Origin: Bedellia somnulentella
Lineage: Eukaryota; Arthropoda; Insecta; Lepidoptera; Bedelliidae
DNA length: 64,000 nt
Direction: 5' to 3'
Assembly (NCBI GenBank): GCA_963576735.1
Contig: OY755197.1
Coordinates: forward strand, 10,428,501 to 10,492,500
Every line of letters begins with the position of its first letter. Positions within the stretch are counted from its first letter, which is position 1. The position numbers and the translations under genes were made by a program. The notes beneath the pieces were generated by a model. It was not told the DNA's origin, searched no databases, and saw only the letters and a list, made by a program, of their open reading frames with translations. Shown here piece by piece: positions 11,493 through 23,041 of this stretch.

Positions 11493-12802
11493 GTGAGTTT
11501 AACTGTATTATTGAATTTATCGCTGTCTAATTATTTATTTTTGTTTACAGCCTTATTATGTCATATACCTTTTTAAGTATAAATTAAAATCTGAATTACA
11601 AACAAGAATATAATTGTGTCATTCAGTTATTTTGAGCAAAGTCAGCTGTAAAAATACGCTCTGTAATTCTATCAAAACTTATTCTAAAATATTGTAAGTC
11701 TGCTTTCCTTTGGTGCGTAGGTTGTTCATGTCTTGAATTTTACTTCATATTGATGAATAAGCCTACATCGTGTGGGTGTTGAGAAACTGGTGTGACAACT
11801 TTTGTCAGCATGGCCCCTCCGAGCGACGAATGCGTTTGTGTGCAGCTTAGAACGGCACTCAGGCACTCTGATCTCACATACCAAGTATTCAATACTTTTT
11901 GTATTTCTGATTTAAAATATGGAAAACTTTTTGCTTAAGTCTGGTTGAATTTTTAAAAATATAATTTCGTTTTTGTTTTGCATTCTTTAGTTTAGGTCAA
12001 ATTGGAATTCAAAATAAAGAATGACCTATAGTTTAAAATCTTTTTACAGCTTTGTTTTTGTTCTTTGGTACTGTCTTATATTTGACCTACTTTATCCCAT
12101 GCACTCTGATTTCATGAGTTTACTTACCCAGTATCATACTATTTGTTATTATAGAAGACTTTAATTCTATGAAGTTGTTAACTACAATAAATGTATGTAA
12201 TAAAGTGATAGGCAGTTTTTTCTGAGGTGATTGACCTTAGTGAAAAAAGTATGTTCTTGGTTATGTCTAAATATATACAAAATATAATAATATAGAGGAA
12301 CTAGCTAAACTGGCATTTGTTTTGCTATTTAAATTATTTCTAGGGAATGTGTAGTCCATAAAATAAAAATAAAATCCTAGGGATGTTCAATGCTTATCAC
12401 TTAGGAGGAGTGAGAAATGTGTGAAATTGGTTCAGCCGTTTCAGAGGAGTTAGGTGATAAACACATGTGAATTTTGTATATTAGATATTTTTGAGCAATT
12501 ATTTTGCATTTCACAGAATATGGCAAATAAGTCTAGTATGTGTTACCACTTTCATTCATCAACATAGTGAACCGAAACTTATAATGAATACATACCTATA
12601 GAGCCTTATGATAATATCTAAGAGTTCTCATTTTAAATTCTATCATCAAGTAAGAAAATATTGCCTACAGAAATGTGTTACAATGGTTACAAACATGGTA
12701 ACCTTTTAGTCTACAATTGACATTCATTAGCCAGTGGGAAAGATAAACAGAGTAAAGAAACATGAATGTATAACTTTAAATTTGTGTGCCCAGATACATT
12801 AC

Positions 12803-12945
12803 AATATTCATACATACATGCATATACTCACACCATTATTTCCCATTAGGGTAGGCAGAGACTATTGATTGCCACTTTGTTCGATCCCGGCAAAACTCTT
12901 TTGCTTTGTTTACATCCATCAATGTTTTCATACATGCTCTATATA
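12803..12945 (-). mobile_element. RTE LINE 3' fragment, TATG-tail type
   Basis: Reverse copy: CATACATACATGCATATACT tail, TTCCCATTAGGGTAGGCAGA, TGTTTACATCCATCAATG, TACATGCTCT. Confidence 0.8.
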
Positions 12946-13685
12946 TTCAATGTACAAAATATAACAAATAGGTCAAGTTTGTCCTTCAGAATCTAAATAA
13001 AATTTTCATTTGTCATTGTTTTTTCGTCACTGCCATTTTGAAAGCATAGTAGACTGAGACTCCTCAATCAGCCTATCGAGTGTAGGCCAGAGACCTTAGG
13101 CGGGGAAATATAAAAGCAATAATAATTTGAATTAACATGTTTTGAGGCAATTTCCCATTCACCCTTGTATTTACAAGTTGAGTTCAAATTAATTAAATGG
13201 GAAAGTTATCAAAATCTGACCTGGTTGGTTTATCTTTTAATTCTTATCAATCACCTTTGTCTGTCTGTCAATGTGGGAATTTGCTATGCTGTCAAAAAGT
13301 TTCTTGTCATATCTGTCTACCTCTTCCTCACATCTCATATTTGACATATTTGTGGTCCATCTTAGTGTCTCCGTTTAACTTTATATTCGTCATTATCATC
13401 AGCCATTAGTCATCAACTATTGGACATAGACCTTCCTCAAAGATTTGAATGATGACCAGTCCTGTGCTGCACTCATTCATCAACAAACAAAGTGAAGGCT
13501 GCGGGAAGTCTACCCTACTTAGTATTATTCAGTTGATAAGTTTGTTTGCTCTAACTCCATGATATCAGAAACAAGTAAACCAACTTGAAAAATTCTTGCA
13601 GTAGCCCATTTATCGAGGAAGGCATGGGTAGGCTTATATTAAATACAATAAAAAAGCTTATTTACCACTCGAAGCTGAGGTAAAT

Positions 13686-14054
13686 ACATATACTCATGGC
13701 CATAAATCCCAATAAGAGGAAGTCAGAGCTTTAAGAGCTTATTCCATTTGTCTGAATGAAGACGTCTGAAAGCCACAGAATCTGAATTCAGACTAGTGAA
13801 ATAACATTCAAACTGAAATTTGTGTAGTGGAATAACAAGCGTCTGCGGCAGTAACTTCGAAGGACGTCTGGATTCAGCAACGACAAAGTGTAATGGAATA
13901 AGCTCTTTAGAGCTAGAAAAAAAAGTATCATTGGTGAAGGTCTCCAACCGCATCACTCACAAACCACTTAAAAGCCCTATACTTTTCCCCCTTAGACGTC
14001 TTACGACACCCGTGTTTAGACAGGCGTAGTGACATTCTAAACCGGCACTACACG
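13686..14054 (-). mobile_element. Family B SINE carrying a MITE insertion
   Basis: SINE pieces are 13686-13730 and 13907-14054 (reverse orientation, ending CCGGCACTACACGC). They are separated by the 173-bp MITE at 13734-13906, which sits in the AGAGCTTTAGAGCTAGAA region of the SINE. Confidence 0.85.
13734..13906. mobile_element. PIF/Harbinger-like MITE
   Basis: 173 bp. The terminal inverted repeats start AGAGCTTATTCCATT at the left and end AATGGAATAAGCTCT at the right (15/15). A further imperfect inverted match around GACGTC follows inside. It is flanked by TTA on both sides (13731-13733, 13907-13909), the usual target of PIF/Harbinger elements. There is no ORF of note. Confidence 0.8.
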
Positions 14055-14075
14055 CATAAAAGATAAAGAAGACAA

Positions 14076-14430
14076 GCGACATGATAGTCCAGTGAGTAGA
14101 ACACCCGCCCGAAAAACAGAAGGGCGTGAGTTCCAATCCTGGGACGGGCCTACACCAATTTGTCTTTTCTAAAGTCATATGTGTGGTTAATTTATCATGG
14201 TTACTAACGGTGAGGGAAAACATCGTGAGGAAACCCACATGGCTGAGTTGTACTTAGTCATGTGACAGTGTATTCGTACAAAGCGGCGATAGGCCTGCCC
14301 CCTATCACGTGAGTACACTGTCTAAGCAAAACGTGGGTACCTTCTCCGGAAACTTGCCATGTGAGTTCAGGAGTATTGGTACCTCTGCCAACCCCTTCGG
14401 GGATAAACGGCGTGAACGTTTATGTTATGT
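14076..14430 (+). mobile_element. Family A SINE, subfamily A2
   Basis: It has a tRNA-like head GCGACATGATAGTCCAGTGA with B box GAGTTCCAATCCTGG. The body is ACACCAATTTGTCTTTTCTA, GTGAGGAAACCCACATGG, CCCCTATCACGTGAGTACAC, and the 3' end CCCCTTCGGGGATAAACGG then GAACGTTTATGTTATGT. It is flanked by AAGACAA (14069-14075, 14431-14437). Confidence 0.88.
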
Positions 14431-14751
14431 AAGACAAAAGTCAGATCAATAGTGATGTATGACCATGTAAAAATGACCATGGACTTCCTTCTATACTCCC
14501 CTTGCCATGCCACCCGGCATAATGTTCATAATTAATATTCAAGTCGTATTCCTGCTAAAATGTGTTTAGCCTGTTTTCTTTGTGTGTGCACCATTACGCT
14601 GGAATATTAATTATCTGACTTCACTTGAACACGGCTTGGTTTCCGTTTCGTTTGATTCATCGTGACATCATATTTTATATGATGTATATTTGCCTTGAAC
14701 AATTTGGTGGCTATGCTTTTCTGGATTTCAATCTGAAATGCTTTCTTGTTT

Positions 14752-15002
14752 CATACATACATACATATACTCACGACTATAAATTCCAAGAAGGAGTAGC
14801 CAGAGCTAAGGAATCAGAAAATCCTCAGCCACTTTTGGAAATTTGAGTGGGGAAAAGATAGTAAAAATAAAGGTTGTTGGTGATAGGTCTCCAACCGCAT
14901 CGCCCAAAAATCCCTTAAAAGCCCCCAATACCGTTAGTCGCCTCTTACGTACACCCACCGGAAGAAATGGGGTAGTGCTATTCTAAGCCGGCACTACACA
15001 GC
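14752..15002 (-). mobile_element. Family B SINE
   Basis: Complete reverse copy with a CATACATACATACATATACT tail complement and the terminal GCCGGCACTACACAGC. Confidence 0.88.
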
Positions 15003-15092
15003 ATTTTAAATTACAAATGAGAAATATGTCTGTGTTGCGAAAAAAAATAATACAACAAGAATGCAAGGCAAGAAGGCAGAAAAAAGGGCTGA

Positions 15093-15150
15093 GGAATTCT
15101 TATTTCTGAAGCTCTGGCTCCCTTTTCTGGTATATATAGTCGTGGGCATA
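15093..15150 (+). mobile_element. Family B SINE 3' fragment
   Basis: Short match to GGCTGAGGAATT...CTGAAGCTCTGGCT and a TATAGTCGTGGGCATA end. Confidence 0.5.
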
Positions 15151-15518
15151 GCTAACTGTAAATTTTAAGAAAAAGAATTTACGATAACTTGTCATATATA
15201 TAGGAAATCCAAAAGCTGTTCAAATAGCCATTTACTTTGTATGAGTTTCAGCCATCTGCGCAGTATCGTATTACAGACGATGCATTTTTTGCAGCGCAAA
15301 CTCATAGTGAGTGTGACCACCTGTTTGTAAACCTGTTTAAAAGATTACGGAATGGTTTTCGAAAACCTTTTATGAATACGAATATATTAATTTGTAATTG
15401 TCCAGATGGTTTTAAGAAGCTGATACGGCTGGGATCAACTTTGAAACTTAGTGGTGAGGTTTTCACCTACTCAACTCAGCTCTGCCTACAATGCGGGAGA
15501 TATGAATTCAGCTGGAGC

Positions 15519-15800
15519 CGTGATAGCTCAGTGGGTAGAATCGCTTATCGTGCAAACGATGGGGGTTCAATTCCCGGGTCGAGACTACATTAATTTGTCT
15601 TTGCTTAAGACATGTGTAGTTAATTTATCATGGTTGTTAACGATGAGGGAAAAGCACTTCATGTGACAGTTTATTCGTACAAAACGGCGATAAGCCTGCC
15701 CCCTATCACCTGACTACACTGTCCAAGCAAAAGGTGGATAACTTACCTGACAATGTCACGTGATGTTCGGAAGTATAAGTACCTCTGATACTACTTGGAT
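15519..15800 (+). mobile_element. Family A SINE
   Basis: Head CCGTGATAGCTCAGTGGGTA with B box GGTTCAATTCCCGG, then body TTTATCATGGTTGTTAACGA and CCCCCTATCACC. An internal deletion removes the GAGGAAACCCACATGG part. Confidence 0.82.
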
Positions 15801-16011
15801 CAACTAAGGGGTATTAGTGGTGAAAAATCCTGCCTATAATGCGGGAGACATGAATTCAAATCCTGTTCTAGGCATATCCTGTGTGATATGTGTATTTTAT
15901 TTATCAGGGTCTAAGGTAATTGTAAACATGTAAAGTTATTGGTATGTTAACTAATGATTTGGTTTACATTAAAAGTACAAACTTGCAAAATATACATTAA
16001 CTCAAGCTATT

Positions 16012-16120
16012 AGTTTCCATTGGGGTAAGCAGAGACCATCCATCGCCACATTGTTCAATTTTCTACAACCTCCCGAGCTTTGTCTACATTCATCAATCTT
16101 CTCATACATGCCCGTTTTTA
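16012..16120 (-). mobile_element. RTE LINE 3' fragment
   Basis: Reverse copy with TTTCCATTGGGGTAAGCAGA, CATCGCCACATTGTTC and CATTCATCAATCTTCTCATA. Tail missing. Confidence 0.7.
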
Positions 16121-16378
16121 TATAGACTTTAGAAACCCGCTTTTTTAGGAAAATCCCCTATTTGCTCTATAAATCTCTTGCAAGTATAATAAAATAAATC
16201 ATGAAATAATGCACCATTTACGTCTGAAAAGTAAATAACTTTTAATTAAGTATATTTCATAGCGCTCGTGTAAAACTTTTAATAGCCCTTTCTCCTTATA
16301 ATATGAGAAAACACTCGAGTTAACTCATTTTAGTGCGTCTGCATAGCTAGTACGAGCGACCTTTTTACTAGAGATATC

Positions 16379-16613
16379 ATACATACATATACTCACGGCT
16401 ATAAATCCCTTGAAGAGGTAGCCAGAGCTAGGGAATTAGAAATTCCTCAGCCACTTTTGCGTGGGGAAAGGATGTTAAAATAAAGGTTGTTGATGATGGG
16501 TCTCCAACCGCATCCTCCAAAATCCCTTAAAAGCCCCAATACCGTTAGTCGCTTCTTACGTACACCCACCGGAAGAAATGGGGTAGTGCCATTCTAAGCC
16601 AACACTACACAGC
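16379..16613 (-). mobile_element. Family B SINE
   Basis: Reverse copy with standard landmarks and a small deletion after AGCCACTTTTG. It ends CCAACACTACACAGC. Confidence 0.87.
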
Positions 16614-16624
16614 GAAGTAACTTG

Positions 16625-16735
16625 ATATCGCGTGGTATAAAACATCCATCTCTTTCGCACTTACATAGTATCGTATCCTGCCATCTCATTCTAATCGATA
16701 TCGTGCCGATAAAATAGCGCCAGTGCCAGGCCTCC
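16625..16735 (+). mobile_element. MITE family E, partial copy
   Basis: It contains CATCCATCTCTTTCGCACTT, ATCTCATTCTAATCGATATC and GATAAAATAGCGCC, collinear with the interior and right end of family E (see 55533-55680). Confidence 0.65.
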
Positions 16736-16736
16736 A

Positions 16737-16936
16737 GCCGGGGTAGCATGAGGCGTGTGAGAGCCTCTGAGATAGGGCTATGTCACCGTTCAAGGGCGAA
16801 TTGGCCGCCATATTTGACCGTTTCTCGCACGCCCGAGCATGAGGCATCTGAGATGTGAGAGCGCTAGTGACACGCCTTTGACATCGCAACGCCGAGTCAC
16901 ATGTGCGAGCATGAGCGGCGTGACAGCGACATAAAC
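16737..16936. repeat. Degenerate GAGCATGA/TGTGAGAGC repeat
   Basis: GC-richer than its surroundings. It repeats variants of GAGCATGAGGC, CTGAGATGTGAGAGC and TGTCAC several times. Related sequence occurs in the opposite orientation at 21128-21302. The nature is unknown; it may be an old DNA element or a regulatory or satellite-like array. Confidence 0.45.
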
Positions 16937-16938
16937 TG

Positions 16939-18745
16939 AGATAGATAGATAGATAAAACATTTATTTCCACAACTAAGACACACAAATTATAACAGCATA
17001 ATCACATACATTACAAAAACAAAAGAACATTACAACACCAATTTTGTGTGTCACAGCAATGAAAATGGGATCCAACTCAGCGTTGAAATTTGCTTTACGC
17101 AAAACACTGATTTTCAGTTGTTTCCCTGGGCGGACCATTTAGCAAAGACTAACATTTAAATTCCTATAACTATAAGATGATAACTTATAAAAATTACTAT
17201 ATTGAAACTACAAATTATATAAACCAAAATAATGAAAACGAGATATTATTTCGCCGCCAATTCGCAACCTTAACCACACCAATTCATTAGCCATTTTGAC
17301 CAACTCATGATTCATATACCACTACATGCGCAAAAGATTTCGGAATATTTAATGCCTGTTTACTTAATAAGTATGTTTTAAAATTATTTTTAAAACTTTG
17401 TTTAGATGCTATATTTCTTATCGGTGGTGGAATATTATTCCAACACTTAGTCGCATGGTAGCGGAAACTTCCCCTAAAAGCTGCAGTACGGTGAGGATGA
17501 GTAGCAAGAGGTGGACGGCATGCTCGTACAGTATGGCTCAAATTATGATGGTTAAGGAATTTAAGCTTATTATACAAATACTCAGGAGATCTTAAATTGA
17601 CGACATCAAACATCAAACATGCCAAATGCTGCTTTCTTCGTGATTCCATGTTTAACATAGAAGCCTTGTTAAGAAATGGTGTTATATGGCTGCGAGGAGG
17701 AACATCAAAACAAAATCTGCAACATGCATTTTGCACACGCTGTACTAGTATCTGTGAGTGCGATAGAAGACGCGGCCCATACACTAAGTCACCGTAATTC
17801 AATCTGGATAGGATTAGTGATTCACAAACCATGATGCGAGATTTTTCTGTCAGTAAATTACGAATTTTATATAGAACCTTCAACCGGAAAAAGCAATTTT
17901 TAACCAAACTTACTATATGATTTTCAAAGCGTAATTGAGAGTCAAACGTTATACCTAAATTTTTAGCTTCCTTAACTTGTTTAAGTTCCTTTCCAAGAAT
18001 TTTGATTTTTATACCTTTATCTACTATATTATAAGCTATTTTCTTGATTTGAAATTTGGAGCCGATAATCATATAACTGGATTTAAGTGGATTCAGTACA
18101 AGCGAGTTTGCTGCAGACCATGTAGCAATGGCGTCAAGATCCTCGTTTAGTCTGTCAATGGCCGTGTCTATGTTACTAGGCTTAGCAGATACATATACTT
18201 GCACGTCATCAGCATATGTGTGAAATTTACTATATTTTATCACGTCAAGCAAGTCTGCTGTATATACAATGAAAAGGAGTGGACCCAAAATAGAACCCTG
18301 AGGGACACCTCTATTTATAGACTTTGCTGCAGAAGTCAAGAAAGTACCAGTGTTGCCTATGGGTAGTTTAACGCTTTGCTTCCTATTCATTAAATAACTT
18401 TCAAACCATATAATAGAGGTCGCATCAACACCATAATATTCTAATTTTGCTAGTATTAATGAAACATTTACTCCTTCAAACGCGCGTGAAAAGTCCAGTA
18501 AAGCTAGTATTGTTCCACAACCGTTGTCTTGTTCAACAAGAATGTTATCCGTAACATCCAGCAAAGCAGTCACCGTACCTCGTCCTCGGCGAAATCCTGA
18601 CTGTAGAGCGGGCAAAATTCCTGTAGTCTCCATATATTTAAACGTTTGTATATAAACTACTTTTTCTAGAACTTTCGAAAGGAAAGGCAAAATGCTAATA
18701 GGCCTAAGATCTTTTATATCTAAAGGTTCTTTTATATCTAAAGGA
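16939..18745 (-). mobile_element. 5'-truncated CR1/Jockey-superfamily LINE with (ATCT)n tail
   Basis: Spans the RT open frame (17305-18690 plus in-frame upstream sequence to about 18745) and a 3' UTR (16939-17304) ending in an ATCT microsatellite. An 18-bp segment, TTCTTTTATATCTAAAGG, is directly repeated at the 5' break. The ORF1 and endonuclease regions are missing. No clear target-site duplication was found. Confidence 0.88.
17305..18690 (-). CDS. LINE reverse transcriptase (ORF2 C-terminal two thirds)
   Basis: 461 codons of a non-LTR reverse transcriptase and its C-terminal region. Visible RT blocks are SKVLEKVV and LQSGFRRGRGTVTALLDVTD, motif A LALLDFSRAF, motif B NRGVPQGSILGPLLFIVY, and motif C YADDVQVYV (about residue 159). 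The C-terminal domain has the family signature RVQNACCRFCFD, ESRRKQHLACL and HRTAAFRGSFRYHATKCWNN, shared with the LINE at 42487. The frame continues upstream of the first usable start as DIKDLRPISIL, then stops in flanking DNA. The N-terminal endonuclease is missing, so the element cannot retrotranspose by itself. Clade: CR1/Jockey superfamily; finer placement needs a tree. Confidence 0.88.
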   Translation of the reverse strand: MPFLSKVLEKVVYIQTFKYMETTGILPALQSGFRRGRGTVTALLDVTDNILVEQDNGCGTILALLDFSRAFEGVNVSLILAKLEYYGVDATSIIWFESYLMNRKQSVKLPIGNTGTFLTSAAKSINRGVPQGSILGPLLFIVYTADLLDVIKYSKFHTYADDVQVYVSAKPSNIDTAIDRLNEDLDAIATWSAANSLVLNPLKSSYMIIGSKFQIKKIAYNIVDKGIKIKILGKELKQVKEAKNLGITFDSQLRFENHIVSLVKNCFFRLKVLYKIRNLLTEKSRIMVCESLILSRLNYGDLVYGPRLLSHSQILVQRVQNACCRFCFDVPPRSHITPFLNKASMLNMESRRKQHLACLMFDVVNLRSPEYLYNKLKFLNHHNLSHTVRACRPPLATHPHRTAAFRGSFRYHATKCWNNIPPPIRNIASKQSFKNNFKTYLLSKQALNIPKSFAHVVVYES

Positions 18746-19740
18746 GATGTTTGTCATTTTACGTAAAATTTATGTCGATGTCAAAATTGAGCGCGAGAGC
18801 CAGTGAGAAAGATTACTTATTAAAATATGAGTGCTGTTTTGCAGCTTTTTTAACTGTTTTGTGTAGTTCTTAGTGTAAAAGTGAGATAGCAAAGCGACTA
18901 CATCACTTAGATTTGTTTTCAATGGAAAAAAAAACGAAAAATGGATATGATACTCATCCGGGTGAAAGTTTGCAGCAAACAAGTCCTATGAAACATATTT
19001 GTATGTCATGACGATTTCCGAGGACCTCTATGATAGCTTATGACCTATGAAAAGCCTCAGGGTATAGTTTCACATAAGGATACATACAGGATTTAATGAT
19101 TCCACATGATATCAATTGAATTGTAAATTTTAACTAAATTAAGTGTAATCTACAACTAGTGCTTGGGTATTAAGTTTTAAATTCGTTAAAATACGTTTGT
19201 CTTTTATAAATCAGCAATGCACTAGGCATGAGGATACAAATTCTGCAGCCTAAATCCATGTATACGTCCAATTTTCTGATGCAGTTGAGAAAATTAATGA
19301 ATTTCATTGATCTTATTTAAAATAACTATTAAGAACAGATTCTAAACATATGGTATGTTTCAGAGGTCAAATATAATGCTTGTAAAATAGATTTCTATTC
19401 ATTATTGTTTGTTATGTAGGGTTTGTAGTCTTAAATTATCATTATCATCATAAAAGACACCCAAGCTCATAGCATATGCTTGCATCAACAGGCACAGGCA
19501 AAGTCTATATAGTGTGAGTAGACAATAGTCTACTTGCTGTCTTAGTGTAGCTAGGAATGTAAAGAATGGTGATGGCATAATTTTGTTACCTCTTAATCTA
19601 CCGACACACTTAATGCTACAAAAGTTGTTTAAATGCAGGTACTTTGTGCAACATTATAAAACAAATTTGGTAGTCACCTTACTAGCATATTGAAATGACT
19701 AAATATGAATATAATGCTCATGTTGTTTTCTTATTTTCAG

Positions 19741-19826
19741 TAAAACATATTGATTTAATACAAAGATTCTGGAACAATTTAGTGACTTGGAAGAAGTCTA
19801 ATGAAATGAAAAAAAATCAGCAAAAT
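19741..19826 (+). CDS. Candidate second exon of the secreted-protein gene
   Basis: Preceded by a strong acceptor (TGTTGTTTTCTTATTTTCAG). Joined in phase 1 to the signal-peptide exon, it reads V KHIDLIQRFWNNLVTWKKSN then EMKKNQQN. A weak donor GTAACA follows at 19827; using it, the 86-nt exon ends in phase 0, which is what the exon at 30576 requires. If no splice occurs, the frame continues VTVFN and stops at 19842-19844, giving a complete 63-residue secreted peptide with an AATAAA at about 19961. Both readings are possible. No family was recognised. The residues look protein-like, with an amphipathic segment, but this is an inference from one sequence. Confidence 0.42.
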
Positions 19827-19844
19827 GTAACAGTTTTTAATTAA

Positions 19845-21120
19845 TTATCAATTAAAATGCCTAAATATTAATGAAAACCACTTGTTTTAATCCCCTTCAT
19901 TGCAAGTAAATCCAACATTTTCCAATACCCAACTCATAGCAGAACTCTTCAGACCATTTAGAATAAAATGATAATCATGGCATGTTTGGTATTGAATCAT
20001 ACAACGCCTGGGGATAAATTGGATTATTGTAATTCAAAGACAATACTACACATGGTTAAAACTGCAAACCTTGAATACATAGAAAAAGCAATGTTATTTT
20101 ATTTTGGGCAAACAGAGCAGATGGATACAAATTAAGTAACAAAAGAGATATATAGGTGGGAATAATGGTTGTAAGTATGAGTAAGTTTATTGATGAGGCA
20201 ATTAATATTCTCTGCCTACTGCAATGGGGAATAATGTATAGTAGAATATATGCATGCACATTTTACAACTGAAATCTCATGTCAAGTGTAAAAGTAAAAG
20301 CTGCCTATGAATGGGCTTTATTTGCTAGTAAAACACATTTTGTGGAGTTAACTTTATTTATTGAATAAACACTTTTAAACAACCGCTCAACATCATAGTT
20401 TCTGTTCACAAACTCATCTGTACTTCACATTTTTTTTCTATTAGCATCACTTTTTCCTTATAGAAACAACACAGTTTGTTTATACACATTGCAGTCATAA
20501 GAATGCTCTTTAAGTATGGATGCATACTCAAATTCTGAATAAACAGGAGCATTCAACAAGACTATTTCCATATATCAGAGCTTCACTAGCTTTTGGGAAT
20601 ATAGGATATTGTTGAAATTGAAATGTAGTGAAGGTTGTTAAGTTAAATAATGCCCATCTGCGCGATGGAACTGGCGAATGGGAATCTGGGAATGGACTGG
20701 CGGGATGGAACTAAGATGTTATAGGCAATATGTGCCATAGGCTGCACAGTGTTTCTTCAATTTTCTCATCAAACACTTATATAACTGTGCTATATCTGCA
20801 AACAAAAGACAATACAAATCATTAAAAGTATGCTGCTCACTTTCTAGTGAAATAATAGTTATATAGAATAATAAAACTTAATTACTTACTTAATATTTTA
20901 TGATATCATTGTAAGGAAATTTAGTCGGACATTCCCTACAAACTAAACTTGTACATTAAAACTTTTGATTTAAATTGAAAATTTGTATTGAGAAATTAAA
21001 TATTTATGTTTGTTTACGTTGTTTGGTTACAAAATGACAATATTTGACGTAAAATGAGTGAAATATGACAGATTTAGCTACTATTTTGGTTCAAAAAGAT
21101 CGAATAAAATAGAGAAAAAA
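19845..21120. other. Unassigned AT-rich stretch
   Basis: Apart from a faint RTE LINE remnant at about 20140-20240 (CTCTGCCTACTGCAATGGGG), no gene, repeat or structure was recognised here. Confidence 0.5.
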
Positions 21121-21127
21121 TATTCAC

Positions 21128-21302
21128 AGACCAATGATGGCAACAATGCTCTGTCGATTCGGTGACAGGGCTCTCAGATCTCAAACGTCTGTCATATTGA
21201 TGCTCATGCTCGCAAAAATGACATAGGTTGGCTAACTGAGATGTTTTCTGACATGGCTCTCACTTCTCAGATGACAACTCATGCTACCCGGGCAGATAAG
21301 TT
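21128..21302. repeat. Second degenerate TGCTCATGCTCGC/GAGAGC repeat region
   Basis: It contains TGACAGGGCTCTCAGATCTC, TGATGCTCATGCTCGC, AACTGAGATGTTTTCTGACA and CTCATGCTACCCGGGC, which correspond in reverse to parts of 16737-16936. Confidence 0.45.
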
Positions 21303-21465
21303 AGCGTTGTAATGTAAATCCTTATATATTAAACGAGAGAGTGGATTTTGTGAACCAGCCTGTGTCGCGATGCTAAGAGCTAGAAAATTGGTTCAGGTAT
21401 CAAATTGAATGTCTCCATCTGAGGTTTTACCGAACTCATACATTTGCCATAACTGGATTAGTTAA

Positions 21466-21824
21466 TTGAAACAACTATTGATTTATCGGATATTTTAATC
21501 GCGTGTTATTACATTATTTTAAAGCGTCGGGCTATTAATATTTAAAGAACACTAGCAAGACTCCAGATAACATTAGCTCTTTTTGTACATAGCAAATGTT
21601 AAACGCAAATGTAACTTAAAATTTTGTGAAGGTAGTTAGTATTAATAATTTTATAGTACTGTATAATGACAAATAACACCTCAGTCTTCCCGTGACCATG
21701 ATTACTGAAAAGTTTTCGAAACGTCGCGCTTAAAAAATAATGTAATAACACGCAATTAAAATATCCGAAAATCAATAGTTGTTTCAATTATAATGTGCAA
21801 TCGTGAAAATCTTAGAAAATGCTA
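21466..21824. mobile_element. Fold-back element (family K)
   Basis: 359 bp between direct repeats TGGATTAGTTAA (21454-21465 and 21825-21836). The left arm (21466-21526) and right arm (21727-21787) are about 60-bp inverted repeats sharing TTGAAACAACTATTGATTT and GTGTTATTACATTATTTT. The interior has CGTGACCATGATTACTGAAA and TTTTCGAAACGTCG, also present at 29238-29345. The class is uncertain. Confidence 0.7.
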
Positions 21825-22134
21825 TGGATTAGTTAAATTATAAATACTCGCACACCGGATGCAAAAAATGTTGTCCATGCAGACGTAGTCGCGGGCAAAA
21901 GCTAGTTCATTTTGATTTAAGGGTCGAAATTAATTAAAAAAACATTGCTCATTTACCTTTCTGACGGGTCTTGTCGAGACCTGGGTTTTGATTGATTTAA
22001 TTATTTCGCTTAATTCATTTAAGTCTCTCGCCTAAGATAATATTGACTGGCAGCGCGGTAAACCATTTTGTAGCTGGCTTTAAGCTACGTTTGTATGTGT
22101 GTGTAGATTGACTTGCTATGAATTGATTCTAGGT

Positions 22135-22381
22135 TTGCCGTGAAGTGCCGGCTTAGAATGTCACTAACCCTTTCTACCCACGGGTGTCGTAAGAGGCAAC
22201 TAAGGGTTTGGGGCTTTTGAGTGATTTTTGGGCGATGCGGTTGGAGACCCATCACCAATGACACATTATTTCTACCATCTTCTCCCCTATTAACTTACAA
22301 ATGTGGCTGAGGAGTTTCTAGCTATGAAGCTCTGGCTATCCCTTTTTGGGATTTATGGCCGTGAGTATATGTATGTATGTA
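22135..22381 (+). mobile_element. Family B SINE with target-site duplication
   Basis: Complete forward copy (TTGCCGTGAAGTGCCGGC to GTGAGTATATGTATGTATG) flanked by TGATTCTAGGT at 22124-22134 and 22382-22392. Confidence 0.92.
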
Positions 22382-22542
22382 TGATTCTAGGTGTAGTTTG
22401 TTGCTTTAATGTTCCTACTTCCAATGTCCCGCGCTCTAAGACTTTTATAGATTCATATAAAAGCTGCAAACTCCGTAGACCTGTAATGAATTTCGATGCT
22501 TTTTCAGCAGTAGAAACAAATTTGTCGGTTTATAATAGCTAT

Positions 22543-22747
22543 AGTGACCAGATAGAAAACGTTCTTATAAAGGCGGGGGTCCGAAGTCAGAAGAATAAAA
22601 GAGCATGTATGAGAAGGATAATTATCATTATATTATCATTATAATGAATGTAAGGGAAGCAAGAGAGGTTTGTCAAGATCGTACTAAGTGGCGATCGATA
22701 GTCTCTGCCTACCCCAATGGGAATAATGGGCGTGAGTATTTAAGTAA
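22543..22747 (+). mobile_element. RTE LINE 3' fragment with TAAG tail and target-site duplication
   Basis: It encodes the end of the LINE protein (VRSQKNKRACMRR, NVREAREVCQDRTKWRSIVS, AYPNGN) with a small TTATCATTATA duplication. Flanked by TATAATAGCTAT (22531-22542, 22748-22759). Confidence 0.9.
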
Positions 22748-23041
22748 GTATAATAGCTATTATATACACAGCTAGGATAAGTAAGTTAAATCAAACTAAC
22801 TGAGAATCAATTCCAGAGACGTTTCCTTCTCTCGTATTGCTTTGTTTACTCACGATGTCAAACACCTCGCTACTGACTGCCTGTTGTAGCTCACACGTTT
22901 GATCTTCAATAACGTAGTTTACGGTTACAGGGTACAGGTTCGATGCCTGAGAAAACATTTGCGTATATGCTATGTAGTGGCTTAAAATAGCACTTACACA
23001 TTACTTCCCACGGGTGAGGTAAAAGCGACTTGTGCCATCTC

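Larger units (their letters stand above)
11493..19740 (+). other. Probable intron 1 of the secreted-protein gene
   Basis: 8.2 kb between the signal-peptide exon and the next candidate exon. It carries LINE and SINE insertions listed separately, including a 1.8-kb CR1/Jockey-like LINE. The stretches 11530-12795, 12950-13680 and 18750-19740 show only AT-rich unique sequence. Confidence 0.5.
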
